A stretch of 6,708 nucleotides of DNA from Chloroflexota bacterium (lineage in GTDB: Bacteria; Chloroflexota; Limnocylindria; Limnocylindrales; CSP1-4): contig JAJYDP010000277.1 of assembly GCA_021777365.1 (NCBI GenBank), positions 1 to 6,708 of the forward strand, given 5' to 3'. Made by a program: the position numbers and the translations under genes. This document shows positions 1-5,869 of the stretch, piece after piece. How positions within the stretch are numbered: the stretch's first letter is position 1; each line of letters opens with the position of its first letter. Under the pieces are notes generated by a model. That model had not been told where the DNA came from, did no database searches, and saw only the letters and a list, made by a program, of their open reading frames with translations.

Positions 1-1
1 C

Positions 2-970
2 TGGTCACCGGAACGGCGCGACCGCGTGGGCGTCGCGATCAACACGGGCGGCGGGGGCCTCGAGCAGGTCGTGGACGGCACCCACGTGCTGGAACAGAGG
101 GGTCCCGGACAGGTGAGCCCGTTCGCGATCCCGGCGCTGTCCGGCTCTATGGCCGCCTGCATGGTCTCGATGAAGTACGGCCTCACGGGTCCCGTGCTCA
201 CCCAGGTCGCCGCCTGCGCCAGCTCGGTGATCGCGTTCGTGGACGGACTCCGGCTGATCCAGGACGGCGAGTGTGACGTCGTGCTGGTCGGCGGGACCGA
301 AGCGCCCCTGCTGCCGATCGCGTTCGCGGCGCTGGGCAACATGGGCGCCCTCTCGAAGCGCAACGACGACCCCACCCGGGCGTCCCGGCCGTTCGACCGG
401 GACCGCGACGGCTTCCTTTTCGGCGAAGGAGCCGGGGTCATGGTGCTCGAGTCGGCGGCACACGCCATGGACCGAGGAGCGCACATCCGGGCCGAGGTGC
501 TGGGCGCGGCGCTGACCGCCGACGCGTACCACGTCAGCGCCCCTGAGCCCACCGGTCGTGGCGCCGCGCGCGCGATGGGGCTCGCGCTCCGCCACGCGGG
601 GGTCGCGCCCGACGAGGTCGACCTGATCGTGGCCCACGGCACGTCCACGCCGCTCAACGACGTCACGGAGACGCGCGCGATCAAGACGGTGTTCGGTGAC
701 CATGCGTACCGCGTGCCGATCACCTCCCCCAAGTCGATGATCGGCCACTTGCTGGGAGCGGCGGGGGTGGCCAACGCGCTGGTCGCCGTGTCCTCGATCT
801 GCGAGGGCGTGATCCCGCCCACGGCCAACCTTGAGAACCCCGACCCCGATTGCGACCTCGACTACGTCCCCCTCGTGGCGCGCCAGCACCGCGTGGACAC
901 CGCCATCGTCAACGGGTTCGGGTTTGGCGGCCAGAACGCCGTGGCGGTCCTGCGGCGGTTCGAGTCCTGA
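2..970 (+). CDS. fabF: Beta-ketoacyl-ACP synthase II (FabF-type), 5' end missing
   Basis: This condensing enzyme of type II fatty-acid synthesis joins malonyl-ACP to a growing acyl-ACP in the cytoplasm. The frame is open from the left edge, so the N-terminus is outside the window; the first visible residues (SPERRDRVGVAINTG) match the usual FabF segment before the active site. Counting from the GTG at 26, the catalytic Cys is residue 64 (AACASS, bases 215-217). The two active-site His are residues 204 (AHGTSTPLND) and 241 (KSMIGHLLGAAG). The Cys-His-His spacings of 140 and 37 residues equal those of E. coli FabF (163/303/340), so the enzyme should be active. The C-terminal glycine-rich motif reads NGFGFGGQN, with Gln where FabF usually has Thr; this position varies among ketosynthases. 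The TGA at 968-970 is followed 10 bases later by the CapA-like gene, suggesting co-transcription. A related ketosynthase of another pathway is possible but less likely. Confidence 0.93.
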   Translation, partial: WSPERRDRVGVAINTGGGGLEQVVDGTHVLEQRGPGQVSPFAIPALSGSMAACMVSMKYGLTGPVLTQVAACASSVIAFVDGLRLIQDGECDVVLVGGTEAPLLPIAFAALGNMGALSKRNDDPTRASRPFDRDRDGFLFGEGAGVMVLESAAHAMDRGAHIRAEVLGAALTADAYHVSAPEPTGRGAARAMGLALRHAGVAPDEVDLIVAHGTSTPLNDVTETRAIKTVFGDHAYRVPITSPKSMIGHLLGAAGVANALVAVSSICEGVIPPTANLENPDPDCDLDYVPLVARQHRVDTAIVNGFGFGGQNAVAVLRRFES

Positions 971-975
971 TGGAC

Positions 976-1008
976 GGGCAATGAGCCGGCGCGGTCGGCT
1001 CATTGCCC
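976..1008 (+). promoter_or_regulatory. Perfect inverted repeat covering the start codon of the CapA-like gene
   Basis: GGGCAATGAGCCG (976-988) is exactly complementary to CGGCTCATTGCCC (996-1008), with seven bases between. In RNA a further G-U and C-G pair could close the stem to a 3-base loop. The ATG at 981-983 lies in the left arm. The repeat begins 6 bases after the fabF stop. It could be a fabF terminator or attenuator, although no T-run follows, or a structure that hides the start codon until an upstream ribosome opens it. The repeat is plain in the sequence; its function is inferred. Confidence 0.55.
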
Positions 1009-2642
1009 TGCCTGTCGTCGCGGGCCTGGTGCTCTCGGGGTGCGCCTCGCCGGCGTCGCAGCGGGCGCTCTCGGCGATTCCCTCCGCGACGCCCGGCTCG
1101 CGCGCGCCCGTGGCATCGCTCTCGCCCGGGACGGTCCCACCGTCCGCGCCACCATCGGCGGCCGTGTCGCCCGGGGCGCCGCGCTCCCCGGGCCTGTCGG
1201 TCCCGCTGGCCGTGGTGACCGGCTTCTCGGACTACCGCGTGGACTCCGTGACGCTGGCTGACCTGGCCGCATGGCTCGCGTCGCGGGCGTTGATCGTGCC
1301 GTGCGGCGCGGAAGCGGGGGTCGCCGCCGCGCTGGGGGCCGCGCCCGGGGCCGCCACGCCGCTGCCGGCTTCCGCGCCGTCGCGGCCTGCCGCTCCATCG
1401 ACCGCGTGCGTCCCGGGTGACGCCATTCCCGCCCGTCTGCCGGCTTCCTCGACCGCGATCGCGCTCCTCCCGCCGGGTCTCGTCACGCCCGCCCTCCGCG
1501 TGGTGCCGATCGGGACGGCGGACCTGTTCGGCGAGACGCCGGCACGGACCGCTCCGTACCCGCTCTCGATCCCCACCCCGGCCAGCTGGCCCACGGCCTG
1601 GACCGCGTACGACCCCGCGAATGTTCGGGTCGTGCTCACGACCGGGGTGAACTGCCCGGACCGCGGCGTGAGCTACCAGACGAACGTGCTGAAGAAGGGC
1701 TGGGACTGGCTGCTCGCGGCCGGCACCGCGAAGTACATGGGCCGGCGCTGGGACCCCGCCTTCGGCTGGTGGGTGGTGGACGCGGTCCGCACGGATCATG
1801 CCGGGGCGGTCTGGGCCCTGGTCCGCAACGCCGACGTCGCGGTCAGCGACTTCGAGTGCTCCATGACCAGCCACTTCACCCAGCACAACAGTGGCACCGA
1901 CTTCTCGATCGACCCGCGGGTCGCGCCGCTGATGGCGAAGGCCGGCTTCGACGTGGCCACGATCGCCGCCGACCACAACACCAACCCCGGGCTGGGCGCG
2001 ATCGGTGAGACGGTGGACCTGTTCCGGGCCAACGGGATCCAGCCGGTCGGTGGAGGGCGCACGCTCGCCGAGGCGCTCCGACCGGCCGTCGTCGACGTCA
2101 ACGGCGTCCGGTTCGGCTTCGTGGGGTTCGACGCGATCGGGGGATCGGCGTATGCCACGGCCGACAGCCCGGGGGTCGCGCCCCTGACGCCGGCGAATGC
2201 GCGCATCGCCGTCGCCGCGGCGCGGAAGGCCGGCGCGCAGGTCGTGTTCGCGCTGCCTCAGTGGAGCTCGGTGGAGTACCGCGCGGCCTTCACCGGCTTC
2301 CAGCGCTCGCTGATCGCGGAGCTCGAGGCGGCCGGCGCGGACGAGATCGTCGGCGCGGACTTCCACTGGGCCGGTGCGGTCTCGATCACGCGCGGGAGCC
2401 GGTCGGGCTACCGGTTCGTCACCGCGAGCCAGGGCAACTTCTGGTTCGGGCAGAGCTGGAGCCGGCAGACCGAGGAAGGCGTCATGACCATGCTGACGTT
2501 CGTGGGAACGCGGCTGACGCAGGTGCGGCTGATCCCAACCGTCGTCCTCGATGACGCGCAGCCCAACCTCACGGATCCCGCCACGGACGGGCAGTTCGTG
2601 CTGCACCAGGTGCTGTCGGCGTCGCAGCTGCTGCGGCCGTAA
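981..2642 (+). CDS. Lipoprotein with divergent CapA-like (poly-gamma-glutamate synthesis type) domain
   Basis: The predicted protein has 553 residues. A basic start (MSRRGR), a hydrophobic core and the lipobox LSGC at residues 18-21 mark a lipoprotein with lipid-anchored Cys21; this fixes the ATG at 981 over the upstream TTG at 831. Residues 22-70 are a Ser/Pro/Ala-rich linker. Residues 75-205 are poorly conserved and may be a degenerate solute-binding-like domain. Residues 215-525 follow the CapA order: TGVNCPDRGV (221-230), ADVAVSDFE (284-292), AGFDVATIAADHN (321-333), VFALPQWSS (422-430), AGADEIVGADFHWAG (451-465) and SQGNF (483-487). Family members usually show GDxMLGR, NLE, NNH, HWG, HPH and SLGNF, so several expected metal ligands differ. 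CapA proteins act at the cell surface in poly-gamma-glutamate or capsule formation, but no capB or capC is visible here, so the substrate is unknown. The CapA-like assignment is fairly secure; enzymatic activity is doubtful. Confidence 0.82.
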   Translation: MSRRGRLIALPVVAGLVLSGCASPASQRALSAIPSATPGSRAPVASLSPGTVPPSAPPSAAVSPGAPRSPGLSVPLAVVTGFSDYRVDSVTLADLAAWLASRALIVPCGAEAGVAAALGAAPGAATPLPASAPSRPAAPSTACVPGDAIPARLPASSTAIALLPPGLVTPALRVVPIGTADLFGETPARTAPYPLSIPTPASWPTAWTAYDPANVRVVLTTGVNCPDRGVSYQTNVLKKGWDWLLAAGTAKYMGRRWDPAFGWWVVDAVRTDHAGAVWALVRNADVAVSDFECSMTSHFTQHNSGTDFSIDPRVAPLMAKAGFDVATIAADHNTNPGLGAIGETVDLFRANGIQPVGGGRTLAEALRPAVVDVNGVRFGFVGFDAIGGSAYATADSPGVAPLTPANARIAVAAARKAGAQVVFALPQWSSVEYRAAFTGFQRSLIAELEAAGADEIVGADFHWAGAVSITRGSRSGYRFVTASQGNFWFGQSWSRQTEEGVMTMLTFVGTRLTQVRLIPTVVLDDAQPNLTDPATDGQFVLHQVLSASQLLRP

Positions 2643-2648
2643 CGTGGT

Positions 2649-2672
2649 GCCGCGGCCACGGGTGGCCGCGGC
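2649..2672 (+). terminator. GC-rich hairpin after the CapA-like gene
   Basis: An 11-bp perfect stem, GCCGCGGCCAC paired with GTGGCCGCGGC, encloses two bases and starts 7 bases after the TAA stop. Its position and strength suggest transcription termination or 3'-end protection. No T-run follows, so it is not a classical intrinsic terminator. The right arm lies inside the 21-bp tandem repeat. Confidence 0.45.
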
Positions 2673-2719
2673 CCAGGCACGGGTGGGCGCGGCCCAGGCA
2701 CGGGTGGGCGCGGCCCGGT
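2657..2719. repeat. 21-bp tandem repeat, three copies
   Basis: Three copies of a 21-bp unit begin at 2657, 2678 and 2699, each starting CACGGGTGG. Copies 2 and 3 differ only at the end of the unit (CCCAGG against CCCGGT). Copy 1 has GGTGGCC where the others have GGTGGGC, and that base completes the hairpin at 2649-2672. The array lies directly after the CapA-like gene and appears non-coding. It probably arose by slippage. Confidence 0.85.
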
Positions 2720-3035
2720 GAAACCTGCGCAACTGCCATGCCTGGAACGTTGCCCTGCGCATCACGCCCGCTGGGGGCCTCCGGACAGACCGAGTCTTCG
2801 CCTCCGGGGCGTGACCGAGCGTGCGGCGGAGCCCCGATGCGGCTGCAGCCGCGCCCCAGGCGGACGAAACGCCACGGGCGCCGCATGCCATTCCCCGGGT
2901 GCAAGTTGCGCGACGGATCGGCCACTGCCGCCGGATAGCTTGCTGGGGGTGGAAACAGCGCAGAAACCGGGTCGCTGCGGCGGTCCAGGATGAACCTGGC
3001 AACACCGCCGCCGGCGTGTTCGCCCCTCACGCCCG
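2720..3035. other. Convergent intergenic region without a recognisable gene
   Basis: This 316-bp stretch separates two converging genes. Open frames on both strands give Arg/Pro-rich translations with no recognisable domain and look like high-GC shadows. It holds a 14-bp perfect palindrome (GCGGCTGCAGCCGC, 2839-2852), a CCAGG/CCTGG hairpin (2985-2999) and short strings recalling cobalamin-riboswitch core motifs on the + strand (2898-2927). No gene lies downstream of those strings in the same direction, so no RNA element is called. Confidence 0.6.
3001..3020 (-). terminator. Possible terminator hairpin after the thioesterase gene
   Basis: Read on the - strand, AACACGCC can pair with GGC-G-GTGTT across three bases, with one bulged G. 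The hairpin begins 15 bases past the thioesterase stop codon, where a terminator would be expected. The stem is short and has no T-run, so this is a weak call. Confidence 0.25.
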
Positions 3036-3533
3036 CTACTGGGCAGCCTCCCGGCTCGGAACGGGACGACCTTCGTACGCTTCGACCATCGTTAGGAGCG
3101 AGCCCGGCAGCTGGCGGACGCGGCCGGCCGCGTAGTCGTACATGACCTGCACCGACTCGCCATGCGCGACCAGCCGGGCCGTCCCGAACGGCGACGCCTC
3201 GGCGACGAGGCGATACTCGATCGAGAACGAGGAGTGCCCCATCCAGCCCACGCGACACTCGCAGATCAGTGGCTCGCCGAAGAGCACGGGACTCGCGTAC
3301 GTGAGACGCGCCTCGGCCAGGATGAAGCTCTGGTCGTGCGACGTGGCGCCGATGCCGAAGGTCGAGCCGGTCACGGTTCGGTAGTAGCCGGCCCGGGCCA
3401 TCTCGAAGTAGCTCAGGTAGGTGGCGTTGTTCACGTGGCCCATCGCGTCCGTGTCCGAGAACCGCACGTCGATGGGAAGGCGGTAGCGGAACGGGCCCTC
3501 GGGGGGCTCGGCGCGCCTGCTCACGGTACGCAT
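3036..3533 (-). CDS. Acyl-CoA thioesterase of the 4HBT/YbgC-like hotdog family
   Basis: The 165-residue protein has the usual length for a single hotdog-domain thioesterase, which hydrolyses acyl-CoA (or acyl-ACP) to free acid and CoA in the cytoplasm. The signature is residues 23-47, with RFSDTDAMGHVNNATY followed by LSYFEMAR. The Asp of DTD (27 or 29) occupies the place of the catalytic Asp of 4-hydroxybenzoyl-CoA thioesterase, and GHVNN lies at the start of the long central helix. A later segment, LTYASPVLFGEPL, fits the beta-sheet part of the fold. No signal peptide or membrane helix is visible. The start is uncertain: GAGAAGG lies only one base before the ATG at 3533, whereas the GTG at 3524 (codon 4) is about 10 bases away and better placed. 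The substrate cannot be told from sequence; medium- or long-chain acyl-CoA is plausible. Confidence 0.9.
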   Translation of the reverse strand: MRTVSRRAEPPEGPFRYRLPIDVRFSDTDAMGHVNNATYLSYFEMARAGYYRTVTGSTFGIGATSHDQSFILAEARLTYASPVLFGEPLICECRVGWMGHSSFSIEYRLVAEASPFGTARLVAHGESVQVMYDYAAGRVRQLPGSLLTMVEAYEGRPVPSREAAQ

Positions 3534-3639
3534 GCCTTCTCGATGCGGCCCATCCGGTGATCGTCGTGGCGGCTCATGCCGCGATTGTGACGGAACGGCG
3601 TGGGACCATCATCCGGCCGGGGCCCCTGGATGCATCGGC

Positions 3640-3695
3640 GGGCCTCGGGCCTCGGGCCTGGGACCTCGGGCCTGGGACCTCGGGCCTCGGGCCTC
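3640..3695. repeat. 7-bp minisatellite (GGGCCTC type), eight copies
   Basis: Eight consecutive heptads follow the pattern GGGCCTC, with variants GGGCCTG and GGACCTC. The variants alternate in the middle so that a 14-bp higher-order period appears. On the + strand the array contains eight GGG runs (first bases 3640, 3647, 3654, 3660, 3668, 3674, 3682 and 3689) separated by 3-5 bases, which meets the usual G-quadruplex pattern. Confidence 0.85.
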
Positions 3696-3890
3696 GGCGG
3701 CCGTCGCGCAGCTCTGGTCAAGTCGCGTGCCTTCCTGGCCAGATTCCCGCCGCATGACGACTATGCATGGTCCGGCGCCAGGGTCGGGTGCTGGTGCGGA
3801 CGTCGTGAGGCCTTGCGCGTACGATTCCCAGTCCCGCCTCGCCTGGAGGCGGTCCCGCGCCGGCACGAGCCGGATCGGCGGGGCTCGCAA

Positions 3891-3936
3891 CGACCTGCGG
3901 ACGACCGGCAAGACGACCTGCGGACGACCGGCAAGA
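3891..3936. repeat. Perfect 23-bp tandem duplication
   Basis: Two identical adjacent 23-bp units (3891-3913 and 3914-3936) start CGACCTGCGG and end CCGGCAAGA. There is no mismatch between the copies, which suggests a recent duplication or selection for the repeat. It lies about 280 bp upstream of cysS in non-coding DNA. Confidence 0.9.
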
Positions 3937-4204
3937 GTGCATATGCGTCACCTGGCGGGAATCCGGCCACCTGGCCAGGGGAACGGCCGGGACGGGACGG
4001 GACAGACGGCTGCCCGGGCTCGTCCTCGCCACGCAGGAGCGCGCCACGCCCGCGCCGCGCGCCCAGGGCCGAGACGCTCCCGCGCTACTATCCGGTGCTC
4101 GCGGGCCTGAAGGGGCGGGAGCCGTGGGCCCCACATCCGCCGCGACGGCGTCACCCGGCCGCGGCCCCGTCACCCAGCCCGATCCGCGTCGATCCCCTGC
4201 AGTG

Positions 4205-4210
4205 TAGCCT
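4205..4210 (+). promoter_or_regulatory. Possible -10 element for leaderless cysS transcription
   Basis: TAGCCT, preceded by TG, lies seven bases before the GTG start of cysS, the distance expected between a -10 box and a transcription start at the GTG itself. No Shine-Dalgarno sequence is visible before the GTG, which fits a leaderless mRNA. No good -35 box was seen. Another -10-like hexamer, TACTAT, lies at 4086-4091. Confidence 0.3.
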
Positions 4211-4217
4211 GCCCTGC

Positions 4218-5807
4218 GTGGCCCTCCGTCTCCGCAACACCCTCACCCGACGCGTCGAGCCCGTCGTGCCCCTCCGCGGCGACGGGACGGTCCGCATGTA
4301 CAGCTGCGGCCCCACCGTGTACCGCTACGCGCACGTCGGGAACCTGCGTACGTTCCTGCTCGCCGACCTGGTCCGCCGCGTGCTCGTGTACCACGGCCTG
4401 CGCGTCATCCACGTCCAGAACATCACGGACGTCGGCCACATGCGCGACGAGCGCTTCGACCGCGGCGAGGATCGCATGCTGGTCGCGGCGAAGCTCGAGG
4501 ACAAGTCGCCCGCCGAGATCGCCGCCGCGTACGAGGCCGCCTTCCACGCCGACGCCGCGCTCGTCAACCTCCTCCCCGCCCACGTCTACCCGCGGGCCAC
4601 CGAGCACATCCCCGAGATGGTCGACATGGCCGAGCGGCTGCAGGACGCCGGCTTTGCCTACGCAACGCCCGACGGCACCGTCTACTACGACGTGGCCCGC
4701 TTCCCCGGTTACGGCAAGCTGTCCGGAAACACGCTGGACGCGCTGCGCGCCGGACACCGCGTGGAGGTCGAGGAGGACAAGCGCGACCCCGCGGACTTCG
4801 CGCTCTGGAAGCACGCGGGCGAGGGGCGCCTGGTCAAGTGGCCCACGGCGCGCTGGGGCGAGGGCTACCCCGGCTGGCACATCGAGTGCTCGGCGATGGC
4901 CATGCGCTACCTGGGCGAGCGCTTCGAGCTGCACACCGGAGGCATCGACAACGTCTTCCCGCACCACGAGGACGAGATCGCGCAGTCGGAGGCGCTCACC
5001 GGCCAGGTGCCGGCCGCCTCGTACGTCCACGGAGCGCACCTGCTGATGCGCGGCCGGAAGATGGCCAAGTCGGCGGGCAACTTCCAGCGCATCACGGATC
5101 TCGCCGACGACGGCGTCGACCCCCTCGCCTTCCGGTACCTCTGCCTGACCGCGCGCTACGCCCACAAGCTCGACTTCTCGCCGGATTCCCTGCGGGCGGC
5201 TGCGGCAGCCCTCGATTCGCTCCGGTCCCGCCTGCATGCGCTCGGTCCTGCCCCGGCGGATGGACCGTGGGCCATGCCGCCCGCGCTGGTGGCGGGGTTC
5301 GCCGGGCCGCGCCCGGTCGGCGTCGCGCAGGGTGTGCGCGGCCACCAGGAGACGCCAGACCCGGAGCTCGACCCGTACCCGCGCCTGGACCGTGCCCGCG
5401 TCCCGGGGGCGCCGCTCTCCGAGGCGGGCCGCGCGCTGCGCGAGCGGTTCGTGGCCGCGCTCGATGATGACCTGGACATGCCCACCGCGCTCGCGACCAT
5501 CAGGGAAGCGCTGCGCGTGCCCCTCGACGCGGACGAGCGGCGGTGGCTGGTGCTCGACGCCGATGCGGTGCTCGGACTGGACCTCCACGCGACGTGGGAA
5601 GCCGCCGGGGAAACGGATGCCGCCGGCTCCACGGCCGCGTCCTCGCTCCCGCCGCGCGCCGAGGGGCTCCTTGCCGAGCGCGCCGAGGCCCGCGCCGCGC
5701 GGGACTACGCGCGCTCGGACCGGCTCCGTGACGAGCTCGCCACGCTCGGCGTCGAGATCATGGACCGTCCCGGCGGGATAACGGAGTGGCGGGTCCGCGG
5801 CGAGTGA
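4218..5807 (+). CDS. cysS: Cysteinyl-tRNA synthetase
   Basis: CysRS, a class I enzyme, attaches cysteine to tRNA-Cys using ATP in the cytoplasm. The GTG start gives 529 residues beginning VALRLRNTLTRR, which matches the usual N-terminus; the open frame continues upstream but becomes low-complexity. The HIGH-like motif is HVGN (39-42) after MYSCGPTVY, and the KMSKS motif is KMAKS (281-285). The zinc ligands expected from E. coli CysRS (Cys28, Cys209, His234, Glu238) correspond to Cys30, Cys224, His249 and Glu253, with the last three at identical spacing. The helical tRNA-binding domain (FVAALDDDLDMPTAL, about 411-425) and the C-terminal segment (RAARDYARSDRLRDELATLG, 492-511) are typical. It is longer than E. 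coli CysRS (461 aa) because of a Pro/Gly-rich insertion near 343-400 and a linker near 463-482. Nothing visible suggests loss of function. Confidence 0.97.
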   Translation: MALRLRNTLTRRVEPVVPLRGDGTVRMYSCGPTVYRYAHVGNLRTFLLADLVRRVLVYHGLRVIHVQNITDVGHMRDERFDRGEDRMLVAAKLEDKSPAEIAAAYEAAFHADAALVNLLPAHVYPRATEHIPEMVDMAERLQDAGFAYATPDGTVYYDVARFPGYGKLSGNTLDALRAGHRVEVEEDKRDPADFALWKHAGEGRLVKWPTARWGEGYPGWHIECSAMAMRYLGERFELHTGGIDNVFPHHEDEIAQSEALTGQVPAASYVHGAHLLMRGRKMAKSAGNFQRITDLADDGVDPLAFRYLCLTARYAHKLDFSPDSLRAAAAALDSLRSRLHALGPAPADGPWAMPPALVAGFAGPRPVGVAQGVRGHQETPDPELDPYPRLDRARVPGAPLSEAGRALRERFVAALDDDLDMPTALATIREALRVPLDADERRWLVLDADAVLGLDLHATWEAAGETDAAGSTAASSLPPRAEGLLAERAEARAARDYARSDRLRDELATLGVEIMDRPGGITEWRVRGE

Positions 5808-5808
5808 G

Positions 5809-5829
5809 GGCGCGCCCCGGCGGCGCGCC
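5809..5829 (+). terminator. GC hairpin between convergent cysS and copper ATPase genes
   Basis: GGCGCGCC (5809-5816) recurs at 5822-5829 after CCGGC. Because the octamer is its own reverse complement, the two copies form an 8-bp stem with a 5-base loop, starting one base after the cysS stop. It could serve cysS, or both converging genes. No T-run follows on the + side, so termination is inferred from position and stem strength. Confidence 0.5.
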
Positions 5830-5869
5830 GACCGTCATTCAGGTGAGGCTGGCGTCCGTTGGGCGAGCC

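Larger units (their letters stand above)
3534..4217. other. Divergent intergenic region, about 680 bp, no recognisable gene
   Basis: This gap should carry the promoters of both the thioesterase (-) and cysS (+). The open frames crossing it, including an in-frame upstream extension of cysS, are low-complexity Arg/Pro/Gly translations without domains and appear non-coding. It contains the 7-bp minisatellite and the 23-bp duplication listed separately. It also has a 7-bp hairpin (CCGCCTC 3834-3840 with GAGGCGG 3846-3852), an imperfect CGAGCC/GGCTCG pair (3866-3887), and three GGGAC units near 3988-4003. No T-box motif, which might be expected before an aminoacyl-tRNA synthetase gene, was seen. 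Confidence 0.6.

Noticed and set aside
5..1003. A 332-residue open frame on the - strand opposite fabF
   Set aside because: It is a codon-position shadow of fabF, Arg/His/Asp-rich and without a recognisable fold.
909..3005. A 698-residue open frame on the - strand opposite the CapA-like gene
   Set aside because: The translation is Arg/Gly/Pro-rich with no recognisable domain and lies antisense to a gene with a clear signal peptide and family motifs. Long shadow frames are normal at this GC content.
3800..3852. A tRNA-like T-arm string (TACGATTCCCAG) followed by a small hairpin
   Set aside because: No 5-bp T-stem forms, the TTCRA loop is not matched, and no acceptor or anticodon stem could be paired on either strand.
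3640..3936. Possible CRISPR array from the clustered repeats
   Set aside because: The repeats are directly adjacent 7-bp and 23-bp units without spacers, and no cas gene is present.
3600..4217. In-frame extension of cysS by about 206 codons upstream
   Set aside because: The extension translates the 7-bp and 23-bp repeats into low-complexity sequence, and the GTG at 4218 gives the normal CysRS N-terminus.
3534..4217. Possible T-box leader before cysS
   Set aside because: No match to the conserved T-box string (AGGGTGGNACCGCG type) and no specifier-loop structure were found.
4170..5588. A 472-residue open frame on the - strand opposite cysS
   Set aside because: It mirrors the highly conserved cysS coding sequence and shows no domain of its own.
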